DNA from: Flavobacteriales bacterium
Lineage (GTDB): Bacteria > Bacteroidota > Bacteroidia > Flavobacteriales > BACL11
NCBI GenBank assembly: GCA_018652335.1
Contig: JABICI010000047.1
Span: forward strand, 1-33,840
DNA: 33,840 nucleotides
Direction of reading: 5' to 3'
In this document: positions 10,104-20,694 of the stretch, piece by piece
How positions within the stretch are numbered: position 1 is the stretch's first letter
Layout of the letters: each line of letters starts with the position of its first letter
Translations under genes and position numbers: made by a program
Notes under the pieces: model-generated
Seen by the model: only the letters and a program-made list of their open reading frames with translations
The model's database searches: none
Told to the model about the DNA's origin: nothing

Positions 10104-10111
10104 CAAAAATA
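10104..10111 (-). promoter_or_regulatory. Bacteroidota -7 element (TATTTTTG on minus) for sufA-led suf operon
   Basis: Exact TAnnTTTG match on minus strand ~29 nt upstream of the sufA ATG. Confidence 0.6.
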
Positions 10112-10133
10112 ACAAATAAAAATTGTATTTGTA

Positions 10134-10141
10134 TATCTTTG
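10134..10141 (+). promoter_or_regulatory. -7 element TATCTTTG of thiL; ATG begins 4 nt after the box
   Basis: Exact TAnnTTTG match; ATG at 10146. Confidence 0.6.
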
Positions 10142-10145
10142 TAAT

Positions 10146-11198
10146 ATGAAAATATTAGAAGACAAGTCATTAAAAACAACCCCAATAGACACATTAGGAG
10201 AGTTTGCATTAATCGACCATTTGACCAAAGACATCAAACTAGAGAACTCAAGTACAATTTTAGGAATTGGAGATGATGCATCTGTTATAGACAAAGGCGA
10301 TAATTATTCATTGTTAAGTACAGACTTATTAATAGAAGGTGTACATTTTAATTTAGCTTATTCGCCATTAATGCATTTGGGTTATAAAGCAGTAGCTGTT
10401 AATGTATCTGATATATGTGCAATGAATGGTTGCGCAAAACAAATTATAGTCGGATTAGCTGTAAGTAATCGATTTACAATTGAAGCACTTGAAGAATTAT
10501 ATGAAGGTATTAAATTAGCCTGTAAACATTACGGTGTCGATTTAGTAGGTGGAGATACTACATCTTCAACTTCTGGTTTAATGATTAGTATTACTGTACT
10601 TGGTGAAGTAGAAAAAGATATTATCACATATAGAAGTGGTGCAAAAGTTAATGATTTAGTTGTTTGTACAGGAGATCTTGGAGCAGCTTATCTTGGGCTC
10701 CAACTTCTAAATAGAGAAAATGAGATATTTAAAGATAACCCAACAATTCAACCTGATTTAGCAGGCAATGATTATATTCTAAAACGTCAATTAAAGCCTG
10801 AAGCTTCAGTTAAATATATAAAGATTTTAAAAGAATTAAATATTATTCCTACCTCAATGATTGATATCTCTGATGGTCTTTCATCTGAAGCTCTACATAT
10901 ATCAAAAGCTTCATCGGTTGGTTTAACTATACATGAAGATAAAATTCCAATTGACCACACAGTTATGAATTTATCAGCTGAATTTAAAATTAATCCAATT
11001 GTATGTGCATTAAATGGTGGCGAAGATTATGAATTACTTTTTACGGTAAATCAACAACATTATGATAAATTAAAAAAAGATCCAGATTTTACAATTATTG
11101 GATTTGTTAACGATAAATCTCAAGGTAATAATTTTATTGCAACTGATGGGTCATCACATCAGTTAACTGCTCAAGGTTGGGACCCAATAAAGAAATAA
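10146..11198 (+). CDS. thiL: Thiamine-phosphate kinase
   Basis: GIGDDASVID, STDLLIEGVHFNLAYSP, AVNVSDICAMNG, DLVGGDTTSS, MIDISDGLSSEALHIS, GGEDYELLFTV. Confidence 0.95.
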   Translation: MKILEDKSLKTTPIDTLGEFALIDHLTKDIKLENSSTILGIGDDASVIDKGDNYSLLSTDLLIEGVHFNLAYSPLMHLGYKAVAVNVSDICAMNGCAKQIIVGLAVSNRFTIEALEELYEGIKLACKHYGVDLVGGDTTSSTSGLMISITVLGEVEKDIITYRSGAKVNDLVVCTGDLGAAYLGLQLLNRENEIFKDNPTIQPDLAGNDYILKRQLKPEASVKYIKILKELNIIPTSMIDISDGLSSEALHISKASSVGLTIHEDKIPIDHTVMNLSAEFKINPIVCALNGGEDYELLFTVNQQHYDKLKKDPDFTIIGFVNDKSQGNNFIATDGSSHQLTAQGWDPIKK

Positions 11199-11211
11199 TG
11201 GTTAATCTTAA

Positions 11212-12501
11212 TTAGCTTCTCATTAAGTATTCAATTTCTTCAATCTCAATTGGAATGTTTTTCATTAAATCTTGTGGTCCTTCTTCAGTAACTAATATAT
11301 CATTCTCTAATCTAATTCCAAGACTTTCTTCTTGTATGTAAATGCCTGGTTCACAAGTAAATACCATGCCTTCTTTCATTATCCATTCCATGCTACCTAC
11401 ATCGTGGACATCTAGGCCCAAATAATGTGACGTTCCATGCATAAAGTACTTTTTATAAAGAGGTTTTTTTAAATTCTGCTTCATAACATCATGTTTGTCT
11501 AATAGCTTTAGATTAATTAGTTCTAACTCCATCATTCTACCAATTTCTTTATTATATTCTTTAAATTTTGTTCCTGGAGTTAGCATTTTTGTAGCTTCTT
11601 TCATTACGTGCAGAACTGAGGCGTAAACTTCTTTTTGTCTACTATTATACTTTCCGTTTACAGGAACTGTTCTAGTTAAATCTGACGCATAATTGGCATA
11701 TTCTGCTCCAAAGTCCATTAATAAAATATCACCATCTTTACATTCTTTATTATTGTCAATATAGTGTAAAACACACGAATCAAAACCTGATCCAATTATG
11801 GGTTGATATGCAAAGCCATTCGATCTGTTACTTAAGAATTCATGCATTAATTCTGCTTCAATTTCATACTCCATTATCCCAGGTTTAATTAATGGAAGTA
11901 TTCGTCTTAATCCTTTTCCTGTTAGATCACAAGCATTTTGTAATAGCTCGATTTCAAATTTTGATTTAATCGCACGCAATTCATGCATTATAGGAGCTAC
12001 AGTCAATATTTTTTTATTTGGAAAATTTTTACAAATTTTTATTTTAAAACGGTCATCTCTTGTCTGAACATCTGACGCTGCTCTACTATGAATATTTTCA
12101 TTTAAATATATACTATCTGCTTCTGAAATTAATTCATTTAATTTATTGTCTAATTCATCTAACCAAAAAACGGTTTTTATACCTGAAATTATATGCGCTT
12201 TATTTTTATCTAATTTTTCTCCTTCCCAAATTGCAATATGTTCATTTGTTTCTTTTAAAAACAAAATCTCTCTCATATTTTGATTTGGGTGATCAGGAAA
12301 AATAATAAGTACACTTTCCTCTTGATCAATTCCAGAAAGCCAAAAAAGATCATTGTTTTGTCTAAAAGGCATTGTCCCATCAGCATTTGTTGGCATTATA
12401 TCATTAGAATTTAATATGGCTATTCCATTGCGTGATAATTTAGAAAAAATTTTTTCCCTATTTTGTACAAACAGTTTACTACTAATTTGTAAGTATTTCA
12501 T
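11212..12501 (-). CDS. pepP: Aminopeptidase P family / Xaa-Pro aminopeptidase (M24B)
   Basis: LLMDFGAEYANYASDLTRTVPVNGKYNSRQKEVY, MHGTSHYLGLDVHDVG, FTCEPGIYI metal-binding motifs. ATG 12501 preferred over the track start at 12543, which lies upstream of a -7 box. Confidence 0.93.
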   Translation of the reverse strand: MKYLQISSKLFVQNREKIFSKLSRNGIAILNSNDIMPTNADGTMPFRQNNDLFWLSGIDQEESVLIIFPDHPNQNMREILFLKETNEHIAIWEGEKLDKNKAHIISGIKTVFWLDELDNKLNELISEADSIYLNENIHSRAASDVQTRDDRFKIKICKNFPNKKILTVAPIMHELRAIKSKFEIELLQNACDLTGKGLRRILPLIKPGIMEYEIEAELMHEFLSNRSNGFAYQPIIGSGFDSCVLHYIDNNKECKDGDILLMDFGAEYANYASDLTRTVPVNGKYNSRQKEVYASVLHVMKEATKMLTPGTKFKEYNKEIGRMMELELINLKLLDKHDVMKQNLKKPLYKKYFMHGTSHYLGLDVHDVGSMEWIMKEGMVFTCEPGIYIQEESLGIRLENDILVTEEGPQDLMKNIPIEIEEIEYLMRS

Positions 12502-12518
12502 TTTATTTGAGTTTAATT

Positions 12519-12526
12519 CAAAAATA
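12519..12526 (-). promoter_or_regulatory. -7 element TATTTTTG (minus strand) of pepP
   Basis: Exact TAnnTTTG match 17 nt upstream of the ATG at 12501. Confidence 0.5.
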
Positions 12527-12607
12527 GTAAAATTACTCATCAATCTGTAATCGTTCTTAATTAGAATTTTTATAGCTATGAATGTTCTGAATATAAGATT
12601 TGAGCAG

Positions 12608-12615
12608 TATATTTG
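12608..12615 (+). promoter_or_regulatory. -7 element TATATTTG of the sdhCAB operon
   Basis: Exact TAnnTTTG match 22 nt upstream of ATG 12638 and inside the track's longer ORF. Confidence 0.5.
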
Positions 12616-12637
12616 TAAAATAATTAAAAAATTTAAA

Positions 12638-13315
12638 ATGAGTCACGGTATATCAAATTCATCAGTAGGAAGAAAATTTTTGATGGCGCTATCAGGATTT
12701 TTTCTAATGTTTTTTTTAGCACAACATTTGGCTATAAATTCATTATCAGTTTTTAGTAAAGATTTATTTAATGAGGTATCTCATTTTATGGGAACAAATC
12801 CATTAATACAATTTGTCTTACAGCCGATACTAATTTTTGGAGTAATATTTCATTTACTTATGGGTATGTATTTAGATAGTCAAAATAAATCTGCTAGACC
12901 AATAAAATATGCAATGGATAATCCTAATGAAAACTCTAATTGGCTAAGTAGAAATATGTTAATTACTGGAGTAATGATTTTATTATTTATGTTACTTCAC
13001 TTTTATGATTTTTGGATTCCTGAAATTAACACTAAGTTTATAAATGGAGATTGGTCTGGTATATTGAATGGAGAGTTTAGATACTGGGAAGAACTTCATC
13101 ATAAATTTCATAATTTAGCTAGAGTTATTATTTATTGTATCGCATTTATTTCGCTTGGACTACACTTAGCTCATGGATTTCAATCCTCTTTTCAATCTGT
13201 GGGATTTAATAATAAACATACGAGTACAATTAAGAAACTAGCTAATCTATATGCTGTAATAATACCTATAGGATTTATTTTTATTGCTTTATTTCATTAC
13301 TTTACTTCACTCTAA
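12638..13315 (+). CDS. sdhC: Succinate dehydrogenase cytochrome b subunit (class B-type)
   Basis: [27 protein letters not shown]; five hydrophobic segments; HLLMGMYLD; directly upstream of sdhA. Confidence 0.92.
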   Translation: MSHGISNSSVGRKFLMALSGFFLMFFLAQHLAINSLSVFSKDLFNEVSHFMGTNPLIQFVLQPILIFGVIFHLLMGMYLDSQNKSARPIKYAMDNPNENSNWLSRNMLITGVMILLFMLLHFYDFWIPEINTKFINGDWSGILNGEFRYWEELHHKFHNLARVIIYCIAFISLGLHLAHGFQSSFQSVGFNNKHTSTIKKLANLYAVIIPIGFIFIALFHYFTSL

Positions 13316-13325
13316 AAATTATAAT

Positions 13326-15341
13326 ATGTCGATTTTAGATTCCAAAATACCTAAAGGCCCTTTGAAAGACAAGTGGACCAATCATAAAAATAATATTAAT
13401 TTGGTAAGCCCTGCAAATAAAAGAAACATTGATATCATTGTAGTTGGGACTGGATTGGCAGGTGCATCTGCCTCTGCATCTCTTGCTGAGATGGGATACA
13501 ATGTAAAAGCATTTTGTTATCAAGACTCGCCTAGAAGAGCACATTCAATTGCAGCTCAAGGAGGTATCAATGCAGCAAAAAACTATCAAAATGATGGAGA
13601 TTCTATTTACAGGCTTTTTTATGATACCGTTAAAGGAGGTGATTATCGATCAAGAGAAGCAAATGTTCACAGGTTAGCGGAAGTTTCTGGAAATATAATT
13701 GATCAATGTGTAGCTCAAGGCGTTCCTTTTGGGAGAGAATACGGCGGGCTTTTAGATAATCGTTCATTTGGAGGAGTACTAGTTTCAAGAACTTTTTATG
13801 CGAAAGGTCAAACTGGACAACAACTTTTGTTAGGTGCATATTCTGCTATGAATCGACAAATCGGTAAAGGAAAAATTCAGATGTTTAATAGACATGAGAT
13901 GGTTGAATTAGTTAAGGTTAATGGTAAGGCTCGCGGGATTATTGCAAGAAATTTAGAGACAGGAAAATTAGAAAGGCATGGGGCACACGCTGTAGTAATT
14001 GCTAGTGGAGGATATGGTAATGTATTTTTCTTATCAACAAATGCAATGGGATCAAATGTAACTGCCGCATGGAAAATTCATAAGAAAGGAGCATATTTTG
14101 CAAACCCGTGTTACACTCAAATTCATCCTACATGTATACCAAGAAGCGGAGAACATCAGTCTAAATTAACATTAATGTCTGAGTCACTAAGAAATGATGG
14201 GAGAATTTGGGTTCCTAAAAAAATTGAAGATGCCAAGTTAATTCGACAAGGAAAATTAAACCCAACAGAAATTAGCGAAGAAAATAGAGATTATTACTTA
14301 GAAAGAAGATACCCTGCTTTTGGTAATTTAGTTCCGAGAGATATTGCATCAAGAGCTGCGAAGGAGATTTGCGATGCTGGATTTGGAGTGAATCAAACAG
14401 GAGAGGCTGTTTATCTAGATTTTACATCAGCAATAAAAAGATATGGAAAGCAGGAAGCGGCTATACAAAGACTAGAAAATCTATCTGAAAGTAAAATTAT
14501 TGAACTTGGAGAAGCAATTGTTGAATCTAAGTATGGAAATCTTTTTCAAATGTATGAGAAAATTGTTGCACAAAATCCATATAAATCTCCTATGATGATT
14601 TACCCAGCTGTTCATTATACAATGGGTGGAGTTTGGGTTGATTATAATTTAATGACCTCAGTTGAAGGTTGTTATTGTATTGGAGAGGCAAATTTTTCAG
14701 ATCATGGAGCAAATAGATTAGGAGCATCTGCACTTATGCAAGGATTAGCAGATGGTTATTTTGTTTTACCTTACACAATTGGAGATTATCTTTCAAATGA
14801 AATTCGAACTGGTAAAATATCAACAGATACATCTGAATTTGAAGATGCTGAAAAGTCTGTTGCTGACAGAATACATAAGCTAGTTAATATTCAAGGTACT
14901 AAATCCGTAGATCATTTTCATAAATTGTTAGGTCAAGTAATGTGGGAATATGTTGGCATGACTAGAAATGAGAAAGGGTTAAAAATTGCAATGAAAAAGA
15001 TTAAAGAAATTCGCGATGAATTTTGGAAAGATTTAAGAATACCTGGAGATCAGTTTTCTTTAAATACCGAACTTGATAAAGCTGGTAGGGTTGCAGATTT
15101 TTTAGAACTAGGGGAGCTTTTTGCTAAAGATGCTTTAAGTAGGAACGAAAGTTGTGGTGGTCATTTTAGAGAAGAATCAGTTGAGTTACAAGGGGCACAA
15201 AAAGGAGAAGCCAAAAGAAATGATAAAGATTATGCTTACGTTGCTGCATGGGAATATAATGGAGAACCTGAAAATTCAAAAATGCACAAAGAGGAATTAG
15301 AATTTAATGATATTGAATTAAAACAAAGATCTTATAAATAA
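13326..15341 (+). CDS. sdhA: Succinate dehydrogenase/fumarate reductase flavoprotein subunit
   Basis: [97 protein letters not shown] 13326 preferred over TTG 13284. Confidence 0.96.
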   Translation: MSILDSKIPKGPLKDKWTNHKNNINLVSPANKRNIDIIVVGTGLAGASASASLAEMGYNVKAFCYQDSPRRAHSIAAQGGINAAKNYQNDGDSIYRLFYDTVKGGDYRSREANVHRLAEVSGNIIDQCVAQGVPFGREYGGLLDNRSFGGVLVSRTFYAKGQTGQQLLLGAYSAMNRQIGKGKIQMFNRHEMVELVKVNGKARGIIARNLETGKLERHGAHAVVIASGGYGNVFFLSTNAMGSNVTAAWKIHKKGAYFANPCYTQIHPTCIPRSGEHQSKLTLMSESLRNDGRIWVPKKIEDAKLIRQGKLNPTEISEENRDYYLERRYPAFGNLVPRDIASRAAKEICDAGFGVNQTGEAVYLDFTSAIKRYGKQEAAIQRLENLSESKIIELGEAIVESKYGNLFQMYEKIVAQNPYKSPMMIYPAVHYTMGGVWVDYNLMTSVEGCYCIGEANFSDHGANRLGASALMQGLADGYFVLPYTIGDYLSNEIRTGKISTDTSEFEDAEKSVADRIHKLVNIQGTKSVDHFHKLLGQVMWEYVGMTRNEKGLKIAMKKIKEIRDEFWKDLRIPGDQFSLNTELDKAGRVADFLELGELFAKDALSRNESCGGHFREESVELQGAQKGEAKRNDKDYAYVAAWEYNGEPENSKMHKEELEFNDIELKQRSYK

Positions 15342-15346
15342 AAGCT

Positions 15347-16099
15347 ATGGATTTAACTTTAAAAGTTTGGAGACAGAAAAATAGAAATGCTCAAGGAGCT
15401 TTAGAAACATATAATATTTCAGGAATATCTGAAAATGCATCTTTTTTAGAGATGTTAGATGTTATGAATGAACAGTTAATAAATGAAGGACAAGAGCCTG
15501 TAGCATTTGATCATGATTGTAGAGAAGGTATTTGTGGAAGCTGCTCACTTTATATTAACGGTGAAGCTCATGGTCCAGCAAAAAATGTTACAACTTGCCA
15601 ATTACATATGCGCATGTTTAAAGATGGTGAAACAATTTATATTGAGCCATGGAGATCTGTAGCGATGCCAGTTATTAAAGATTTGATTGTAGATCGATCT
15701 TCTTTTGATAGAATTCAACAATCAGGAGGCTTTGTTTCAGTTAACACTTCTGGTAATACTCAAGATGCTAATGCACTTCCCATTCCTAAGATGAACGCAG
15801 ACAAAGCTTTTGACGCCGCTGCTTGTATAGGTTGTGGTGCATGTGTTGCAACTTGTAAGAATTCATCAGCAATGCTATTTGTCGCAGCTAAAGTATCTCA
15901 ATTTGCATATCTCCCTCAAGGGCAAGTAGAAGCAACACAAAGAGTAAAGAATATGGTACAGCAAATGGATAATGAAGGATTCGGAAACTGTACAAATACT
16001 GGAGCCTGCGAGATAGAGTGTCCAAAGAGTATATCTATTGAATATATTGCTAAAATGAATAGAGAATTTTTAGCCGCTACTTTTTCAACTTCTGAATAA
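15347..16099 (+). CDS. sdhB: Succinate dehydrogenase/fumarate reductase iron-sulfur subunit
   Basis: [72 protein letters not shown]. Confidence 0.97.
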   Translation: MDLTLKVWRQKNRNAQGALETYNISGISENASFLEMLDVMNEQLINEGQEPVAFDHDCREGICGSCSLYINGEAHGPAKNVTTCQLHMRMFKDGETIYIEPWRSVAMPVIKDLIVDRSSFDRIQQSGGFVSVNTSGNTQDANALPIPKMNADKAFDAAACIGCGACVATCKNSSAMLFVAAKVSQFAYLPQGQVEATQRVKNMVQQMDNEGFGNCTNTGACEIECPKSISIEYIAKMNREFLAATFSTSE

Positions 16100-16103
16100 A
16101 TTA

Positions 16104-16880
16104 ATGCAAGAATTATTAAGTTTATCACTACTTCAGTCAAAAATTTATTGGAAAGATATAGATAAAAATCTTCAGCATTTCTCAAATTTAGTTTCTAGAG
16201 TAGAAAATACAGATATTATTTTATTGCCTGAAATGTTTAATACTTCCTTTTGCCCTGAATTTTTTCATTTAGCAGAAAGAATGGATGGAAAAACAATTAA
16301 ATGGATGCAAGCTGTTTCAAAAAAGAAAAATTGTATTGTTACAGGAACATTAATGATAAAAGAAAATGATAGAATATATAATAGACTTGTTTGGATATCA
16401 CCAAGCAGTGATATTATAACTTATGATAAATGGCATTTATTTTCTATAATTAAGGAAGATAAGTATATCTCAAAAGGTAAAAAACGTTTAATAGTTAGTG
16501 ATTTTGGCTGGAAATTTTGTCCGTTAATTTGCTATGATTTACGTTTTCCTGTTTTTTCAAGAAATACTGAAGACTATGATATTTTAATTTATTTGGCTAA
16601 TTGGCCAAAAGCACGAATAGATGCATGGGACACACTACTAAAGGCAAGATCAATAGAGAATCAATGTTATACAGTAGGATTAAATAGAATTGGTCAAGAT
16701 GGAAATGGAATAGAATTTAATGGTCATTCAAAAGTTTTTGATGCTTTTGGAAAAGAAATTTTTGCAGCTAGTGATAATAAGGAAGATATTTTACAAGTTG
16801 TAATTTCAAAAAAATCTTTATTATACAAAAGAAATAAGATGAATTTTTTAAATGATCAAGATTCTTTCACTCTTTTATAA
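16104..16880 (+). CDS. Nitrilase-superfamily amidohydrolase (omega-amidase/YafV-like)
   Basis: IILLPEMFNTSF (E), ITYDKWHLFSIIKEDKY (K), CPLICYDLRFPVFSRN (C). Confidence 0.88.
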   Translation: MQELLSLSLLQSKIYWKDIDKNLQHFSNLVSRVENTDIILLPEMFNTSFCPEFFHLAERMDGKTIKWMQAVSKKKNCIVTGTLMIKENDRIYNRLVWISPSSDIITYDKWHLFSIIKEDKYISKGKKRLIVSDFGWKFCPLICYDLRFPVFSRNTEDYDILIYLANWPKARIDAWDTLLKARSIENQCYTVGLNRIGQDGNGIEFNGHSKVFDAFGKEIFAASDNKEDILQVVISKKSLLYKRNKMNFLNDQDSFTLL

Positions 16881-17928
16881 TCCACTCTATTTCTAAATCC
16901 CAATTTGAACGAATTAAAATTTCAGATTGATAATTAAATACTTTTTCAGGTTGTATCTGTTTTTGTAAGTTTCCCGTATTCCAAATTCTATCTTTATTTC
17001 TATCTTCTATATACTTTAATTGATATTTTCCAGGCTTTATCGATTTGATTAAAAATGGTTTTTGATCAAAATAATGCTCAGAGACAACTTTATTTTTCTG
17101 CAACAATTGAAAAATAGATGATGAATTGAGTTCAGACATAATTTCTAATTGCCCTAGTTCTAATCTTTCTTTTCTTTCAATTAAAGTATCTTTTTTTACA
17201 TATAAAGTTGAATCATTTTTTTTAGTTTCAATATTTTCTTTAAAAGCAAGAAGCGAAATAAATGTATCATTTACAGTATTTATTTTTCTATTTAAAAATG
17301 CAATTTTTTCATCAGTATTAAAAATAAAATCAAATCCAGAAAGCGCTAGAATTTTATAGTTCTTGTTTATTAAGTTTGGAAAATGAAATCTTCCTATTTT
17401 ATCTGTTTTAGAAATATACTTAGGAGTACTTTTGATTAATAGTGAATCTTCAATTTTCTCATCAAATAACATTATCCAGCAATTTTCTAAATATTCTAAA
17501 GTATATGAATCTTTTAAAAAACCATTTATTACAGTATGATCTATGTTATTTTCATTATAAATATAACACAATGAATCTAAGACATTTCCTTCGTTTATAT
17601 CCTTAATACATTTACTTAAAGAAATATTGTAGCTTTTGTTTTTATGCAAGGTATCCTTTATTGATAAGTAAAGTAATTTTCCTTTTATTTTTTTTTGTGA
17701 ATTTTTTATTATGGGAGAAATATAGAAGTTTTCGTCCCAATTATTTAGCTGTATATTTTCATCAAATTCAAATAAAATTACATTATCTAAAGATTTCTTG
17801 TCATTTTTTACAATTGTAATATTTTTAATTTTTGGAGGAGATATATCTCTTTTACCACCTGTTGGAGCGACGATATTTGCACAACTTGAATATAAAATGA
17901 TTACAAGCGTTAAGAGTAATTTTTGCAT
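16867..17928 (-). CDS. Putative lipoprotein with N-terminal Ig-like domain
   Basis: Lipobox LVIILYSSC; APTGGKRDISPPKIKN ... VILFEFDENIQLNNWDENFYISP typical of Bacteroidota Ig-like lipoproteins. Confidence 0.8.
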   Translation of the reverse strand: MQKLLLTLVIILYSSCANIVAPTGGKRDISPPKIKNITIVKNDKKSLDNVILFEFDENIQLNNWDENFYISPIIKNSQKKIKGKLLYLSIKDTLHKNKSYNISLSKCIKDINEGNVLDSLCYIYNENNIDHTVINGFLKDSYTLEYLENCWIMLFDEKIEDSLLIKSTPKYISKTDKIGRFHFPNLINKNYKILALSGFDFIFNTDEKIAFLNRKINTVNDTFISLLAFKENIETKKNDSTLYVKKDTLIERKERLELGQLEIMSELNSSSIFQLLQKNKVVSEHYFDQKPFLIKSIKPGKYQLKYIEDRNKDRIWNTGNLQKQIQPEKVFNYQSEILIRSNWDLEIEWIIKE

Positions 17929-17947
17929 ATTAATAATATTTTAAGCA

Positions 17948-17969
17948 TACTTTATTTTATTATAAAGTA
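17948..17969. repeat. Perfect inverted repeat TACTTTAT-TTTATT-ATAAAGTA (8-bp arms); possible weak transcription end downstream of nrdJ
   Basis: Read directly between the nrdJ stop and the lipoprotein start; AT-only, so a terminator role is uncertain. Confidence 0.35.
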
Positions 17970-18019
17970 ATTAGGATACAATATTAACTTAATACTCTTT
18001 TTAGCATTTATTAATGGTA

Positions 18020-20608
18020 TTACCCACATTTGCTGTAACCGCAGCTAACACACTTAAGACAGCCTTCTTCATATATTAATCCTTCATCTCCACATTCACC
18101 ACATGTATGATCACTAACTTTTGTTCCATCTGCAATAAATGTTTTAAGAGCTCTTACAACTCCACTTTTCCATGTGTTGATATTTTCATCATATAAGTTC
18201 ATTTTACCTATTAAATCAACAACATAATGTAGTGGCATACCATGTCTTAATACTCCAGAAATAAGTTTGGCATAATTCCAAAATTCTTTATTAAATGAAC
18301 GTGAAAGACCTCCCATAGTAACTTTATATCCGTCTTTATCTTCATATTGAAAATCATATTGTGAGGAGCCATCTTCTTTTCTTTTTTTCAGAACCCAACC
18401 ATACTCAACTGCAGCTGGCATGTTGAAAACATCTTCAGTTTTACCAGTGAAAATTTCATACGGTCTTCCATTTAAAAGCCCTACAACGGCTATCCATTTT
18501 TCTTTGTTATTTTGGAATCTTACAACCTTAGCATCGAGCCTTTCAGGTCTTGATGGGGCTTTAGTTTCTTTAAATTCAGAGTTTTCTAATACCTGTTCTT
18601 TTTTGTCATCAGCTGAAACAAGTACGCCTGATCTTGATCCGTCTCGATAAACTGTAATACCTTTTGTGCCTTGTTTCCAGGATTCTAAGTAGATATTACT
18701 GACTTCCTCTAACGATACATCATTTGGTAGATTAATCGTAGAACTTATTGAGTGAGTTACATATTTCTGTACTTTAGCTTGCATCTCTACTCTTTTAACC
18801 CAGTCAATTTCAGGTGCTGTACTACCATAATATGGACTTTTTTTAATATCTGTTTCACCTGTAATATCCATCCATTTTTTCAGATTATGATGATATACTG
18901 TAAATTCTTGCCACTTATCTCCAGAATCATCTATGAAGTCAACTTTTGCTTCTTTATCCTGCTCGTTGAGTTTTCTTCTTCTTTTGTAATGAGTCATAAA
19001 TACTGGTTCTATTCCTGATGATGTTTGAGCTAACATACTTAATGTCCCTGTTGGGGCAACAGTACTTATTGAGATATTTCTTCTTCCAAATTTCATCATT
19101 CTTTCATATACATCTGGCAATTCATTTTCTAACATCTGTACGAATTCTGAAGTTTTTTCAATTTTTGCATCAAAACCTACAAAGCTTCCTCTTGATAAAG
19201 ACATGTCAATAGAGCTATCAAATTCAGCTCTACATTTTTCTTTCATTATTTCTTCAACCTTTGCAATTGCTTCATCTGAGTCAATAGACATTCCTAAAGC
19301 AGCTACCATATCTGCAAGTGCGGTAAATCCTAGTCCTGTTCTCCTGCCTTCAACACCCGTTTTCAACAATAATTCCCATGTTTCTCTTTCAACTGCTTTA
19401 ATTTTTTCAGGTTCTTCATCTGAGTCAATTTTTGATAAAATTCTGCCGATAGCTTCATTTTCTAAATCTACTAAATCATCCATTAATCTTTGTCCTTCGT
19501 ATGTAGCTTTATAAAAATCCTCCATAAGAAATTTAGCATCTTTAGTAAATGGATTTTCTACAAAATTATAAAGATTCATAGCAATTAATCTACAACTATC
19601 TCCTCCTTGCATTGCAATCTCAGAGCAAGGGTTTGTAGAAGTGTTTTTATAGCCTGGATATACAGATGAAGTCGAATACCAGTGTTGTCTGTCCCAAAAA
19701 ATCAAACCAGGTTCTGCTGTATTATGTGCGCATTCAATAATTGTATCCCATAATTCTTTAGCATTAACAGTTTTAGTGAATTTTGGAGTGTTAGAATCAA
19801 TTGGCCATTTATGTGTATATTCACTATTAGTTTCTACCGCATTCATAAATTCGTCAGACAATCTAATCGAAATATTTGCACCTGTTACTTTTTGTAAATC
19901 TTGTTTAATTGTAATAAATTCTTTTACATCGGGGTGAGCGATATCCATAGATAGCATTAAAGCACCTCTTCTCCCATTCTGGGCAACTTCTCTTGTCGTA
20001 TTTGAAAAACGATTCATGAATGAAACTGCTCCAGAAGTACTTTTTGCAGCATTTGAGACACTTGCCCCTGTTGGTCTTAAATTAGAAATATCAACTCCAA
20101 CCCCACATCTTCTTTTAAAAAGTTGCGCTAATTGTTGATCTGTATAAAAAACTCCGCCATATGAGTCGTGTAATTCTGGTACCACAATGCAATTTGAGAG
20201 TGAAGCTAATTGGTACGAATTCCCCAACGAACTCATAACGCTCCCTTGAGGAATTATATGTCCAAAATCTTTAAAATATTTATAAACTTTTTCTTCTGTT
20301 AAGTCTTCTCTTTCTTGTCCATATTGTGAAAGAAATTTTGCGCTACCATTTAGGTTATATTTTAACTTGTAATCGGCTTCAATTCTTCCAAATTCTTTTG
20401 CCATTCTTTTATGCATGTCATCAGGAGATAATTCAACAAATTCTCCCGTATTATTTTTTACAGCATACTTATTCATCCAGGTTGTTGCGGCCAATTCATC
20501 ACCCTTAAAATAAGATATAGATGATTTTAGAACTTGTTCATAAGAGTATATTTTCTGGCTTTTTGTTTCAACTTGGTGTTTTTTCTGCTGCTTTAAAATA
20601 GTGGACAT
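18020..20608 (-). CDS. nrdJ: Adenosylcobalamin-dependent (class II) ribonucleoside-diphosphate reductase
   Basis: SLSNCIVVPE, RRCGVGVDISNLRPTGASVSNAAKSTSGAVSFM, TNPCSEIAMQGGDSCRLIAMNL, SISTVAPTGTLSMLAQTSSGIEPVF; C-terminal CGECGDEGLIYEEGCLKCVSCGYSKCG. Confidence 0.95.
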   Translation of the reverse strand: MSTILKQQKKHQVETKSQKIYSYEQVLKSSISYFKGDELAATTWMNKYAVKNNTGEFVELSPDDMHKRMAKEFGRIEADYKLKYNLNGSAKFLSQYGQEREDLTEEKVYKYFKDFGHIIPQGSVMSSLGNSYQLASLSNCIVVPELHDSYGGVFYTDQQLAQLFKRRCGVGVDISNLRPTGASVSNAAKSTSGAVSFMNRFSNTTREVAQNGRRGALMLSMDIAHPDVKEFITIKQDLQKVTGANISIRLSDEFMNAVETNSEYTHKWPIDSNTPKFTKTVNAKELWDTIIECAHNTAEPGLIFWDRQHWYSTSSVYPGYKNTSTNPCSEIAMQGGDSCRLIAMNLYNFVENPFTKDAKFLMEDFYKATYEGQRLMDDLVDLENEAIGRILSKIDSDEEPEKIKAVERETWELLLKTGVEGRRTGLGFTALADMVAALGMSIDSDEAIAKVEEIMKEKCRAEFDSSIDMSLSRGSFVGFDAKIEKTSEFVQMLENELPDVYERMMKFGRRNISISTVAPTGTLSMLAQTSSGIEPVFMTHYKRRRKLNEQDKEAKVDFIDDSGDKWQEFTVYHHNLKKWMDITGETDIKKSPYYGSTAPEIDWVKRVEMQAKVQKYVTHSISSTINLPNDVSLEEVSNIYLESWKQGTKGITVYRDGSRSGVLVSADDKKEQVLENSEFKETKAPSRPERLDAKVVRFQNNKEKWIAVVGLLNGRPYEIFTGKTEDVFNMPAAVEYGWVLKKRKEDGSSQYDFQYEDKDGYKVTMGGLSRSFNKEFWNYAKLISGVLRHGMPLHYVVDLIGKMNLYDENINTWKSGVVRALKTFIADGTKVSDHTCGECGDEGLIYEEGCLKCVSCGYSKCG

Positions 20609-20683
20609 ATTTTCAGGATATTATAGTGGTTAATTATCGTTGTACTTTTATCACTACAAGTTTAAAAAGAAAGTCAAATATTA

Positions 20684-20694
20684 GAACAATGTTC
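20684..20694. promoter_or_regulatory. Palindrome GAACAATGTTC in nrdJ upstream region; candidate operator
   Basis: Perfect GAACA-A-TGTTC dyad within the 242-nt noncoding region upstream of nrdJ. Confidence 0.3.

Noticed and set aside
10088-10106. Possible IscR/SufR operator (ATCC-N7-GGAT) in the sufA leader
   Set aside because: Only 4-bp arms, no match to a known Fe-S regulator site; likely chance in AT-rich sequence.
10079-10294. Minus-strand 71-aa ORF opposite the thiL start
   Set aside because: Overlaps the thiL N-terminus and the thiL/sufA intergenic region; no motif support.
12060-16185. Plus ORFs 12060..12305 and 12353..12550; minus ORFs 13335..13544, 13630..13839, 15916..16185
   Set aside because: Antisense to pepP, sdhA and sdhB; no supporting motifs.
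17126-17359. 77-aa plus-strand ORF
   Set aside because: Antisense to the lipoprotein gene; no motif support.
18420-20508. Five plus-strand ORFs opposite nrdJ (18420, 18752, 19018, 19203, 20326)
   Set aside because: All antisense to a strongly conserved enzyme; translations look like codon-complement artefacts.
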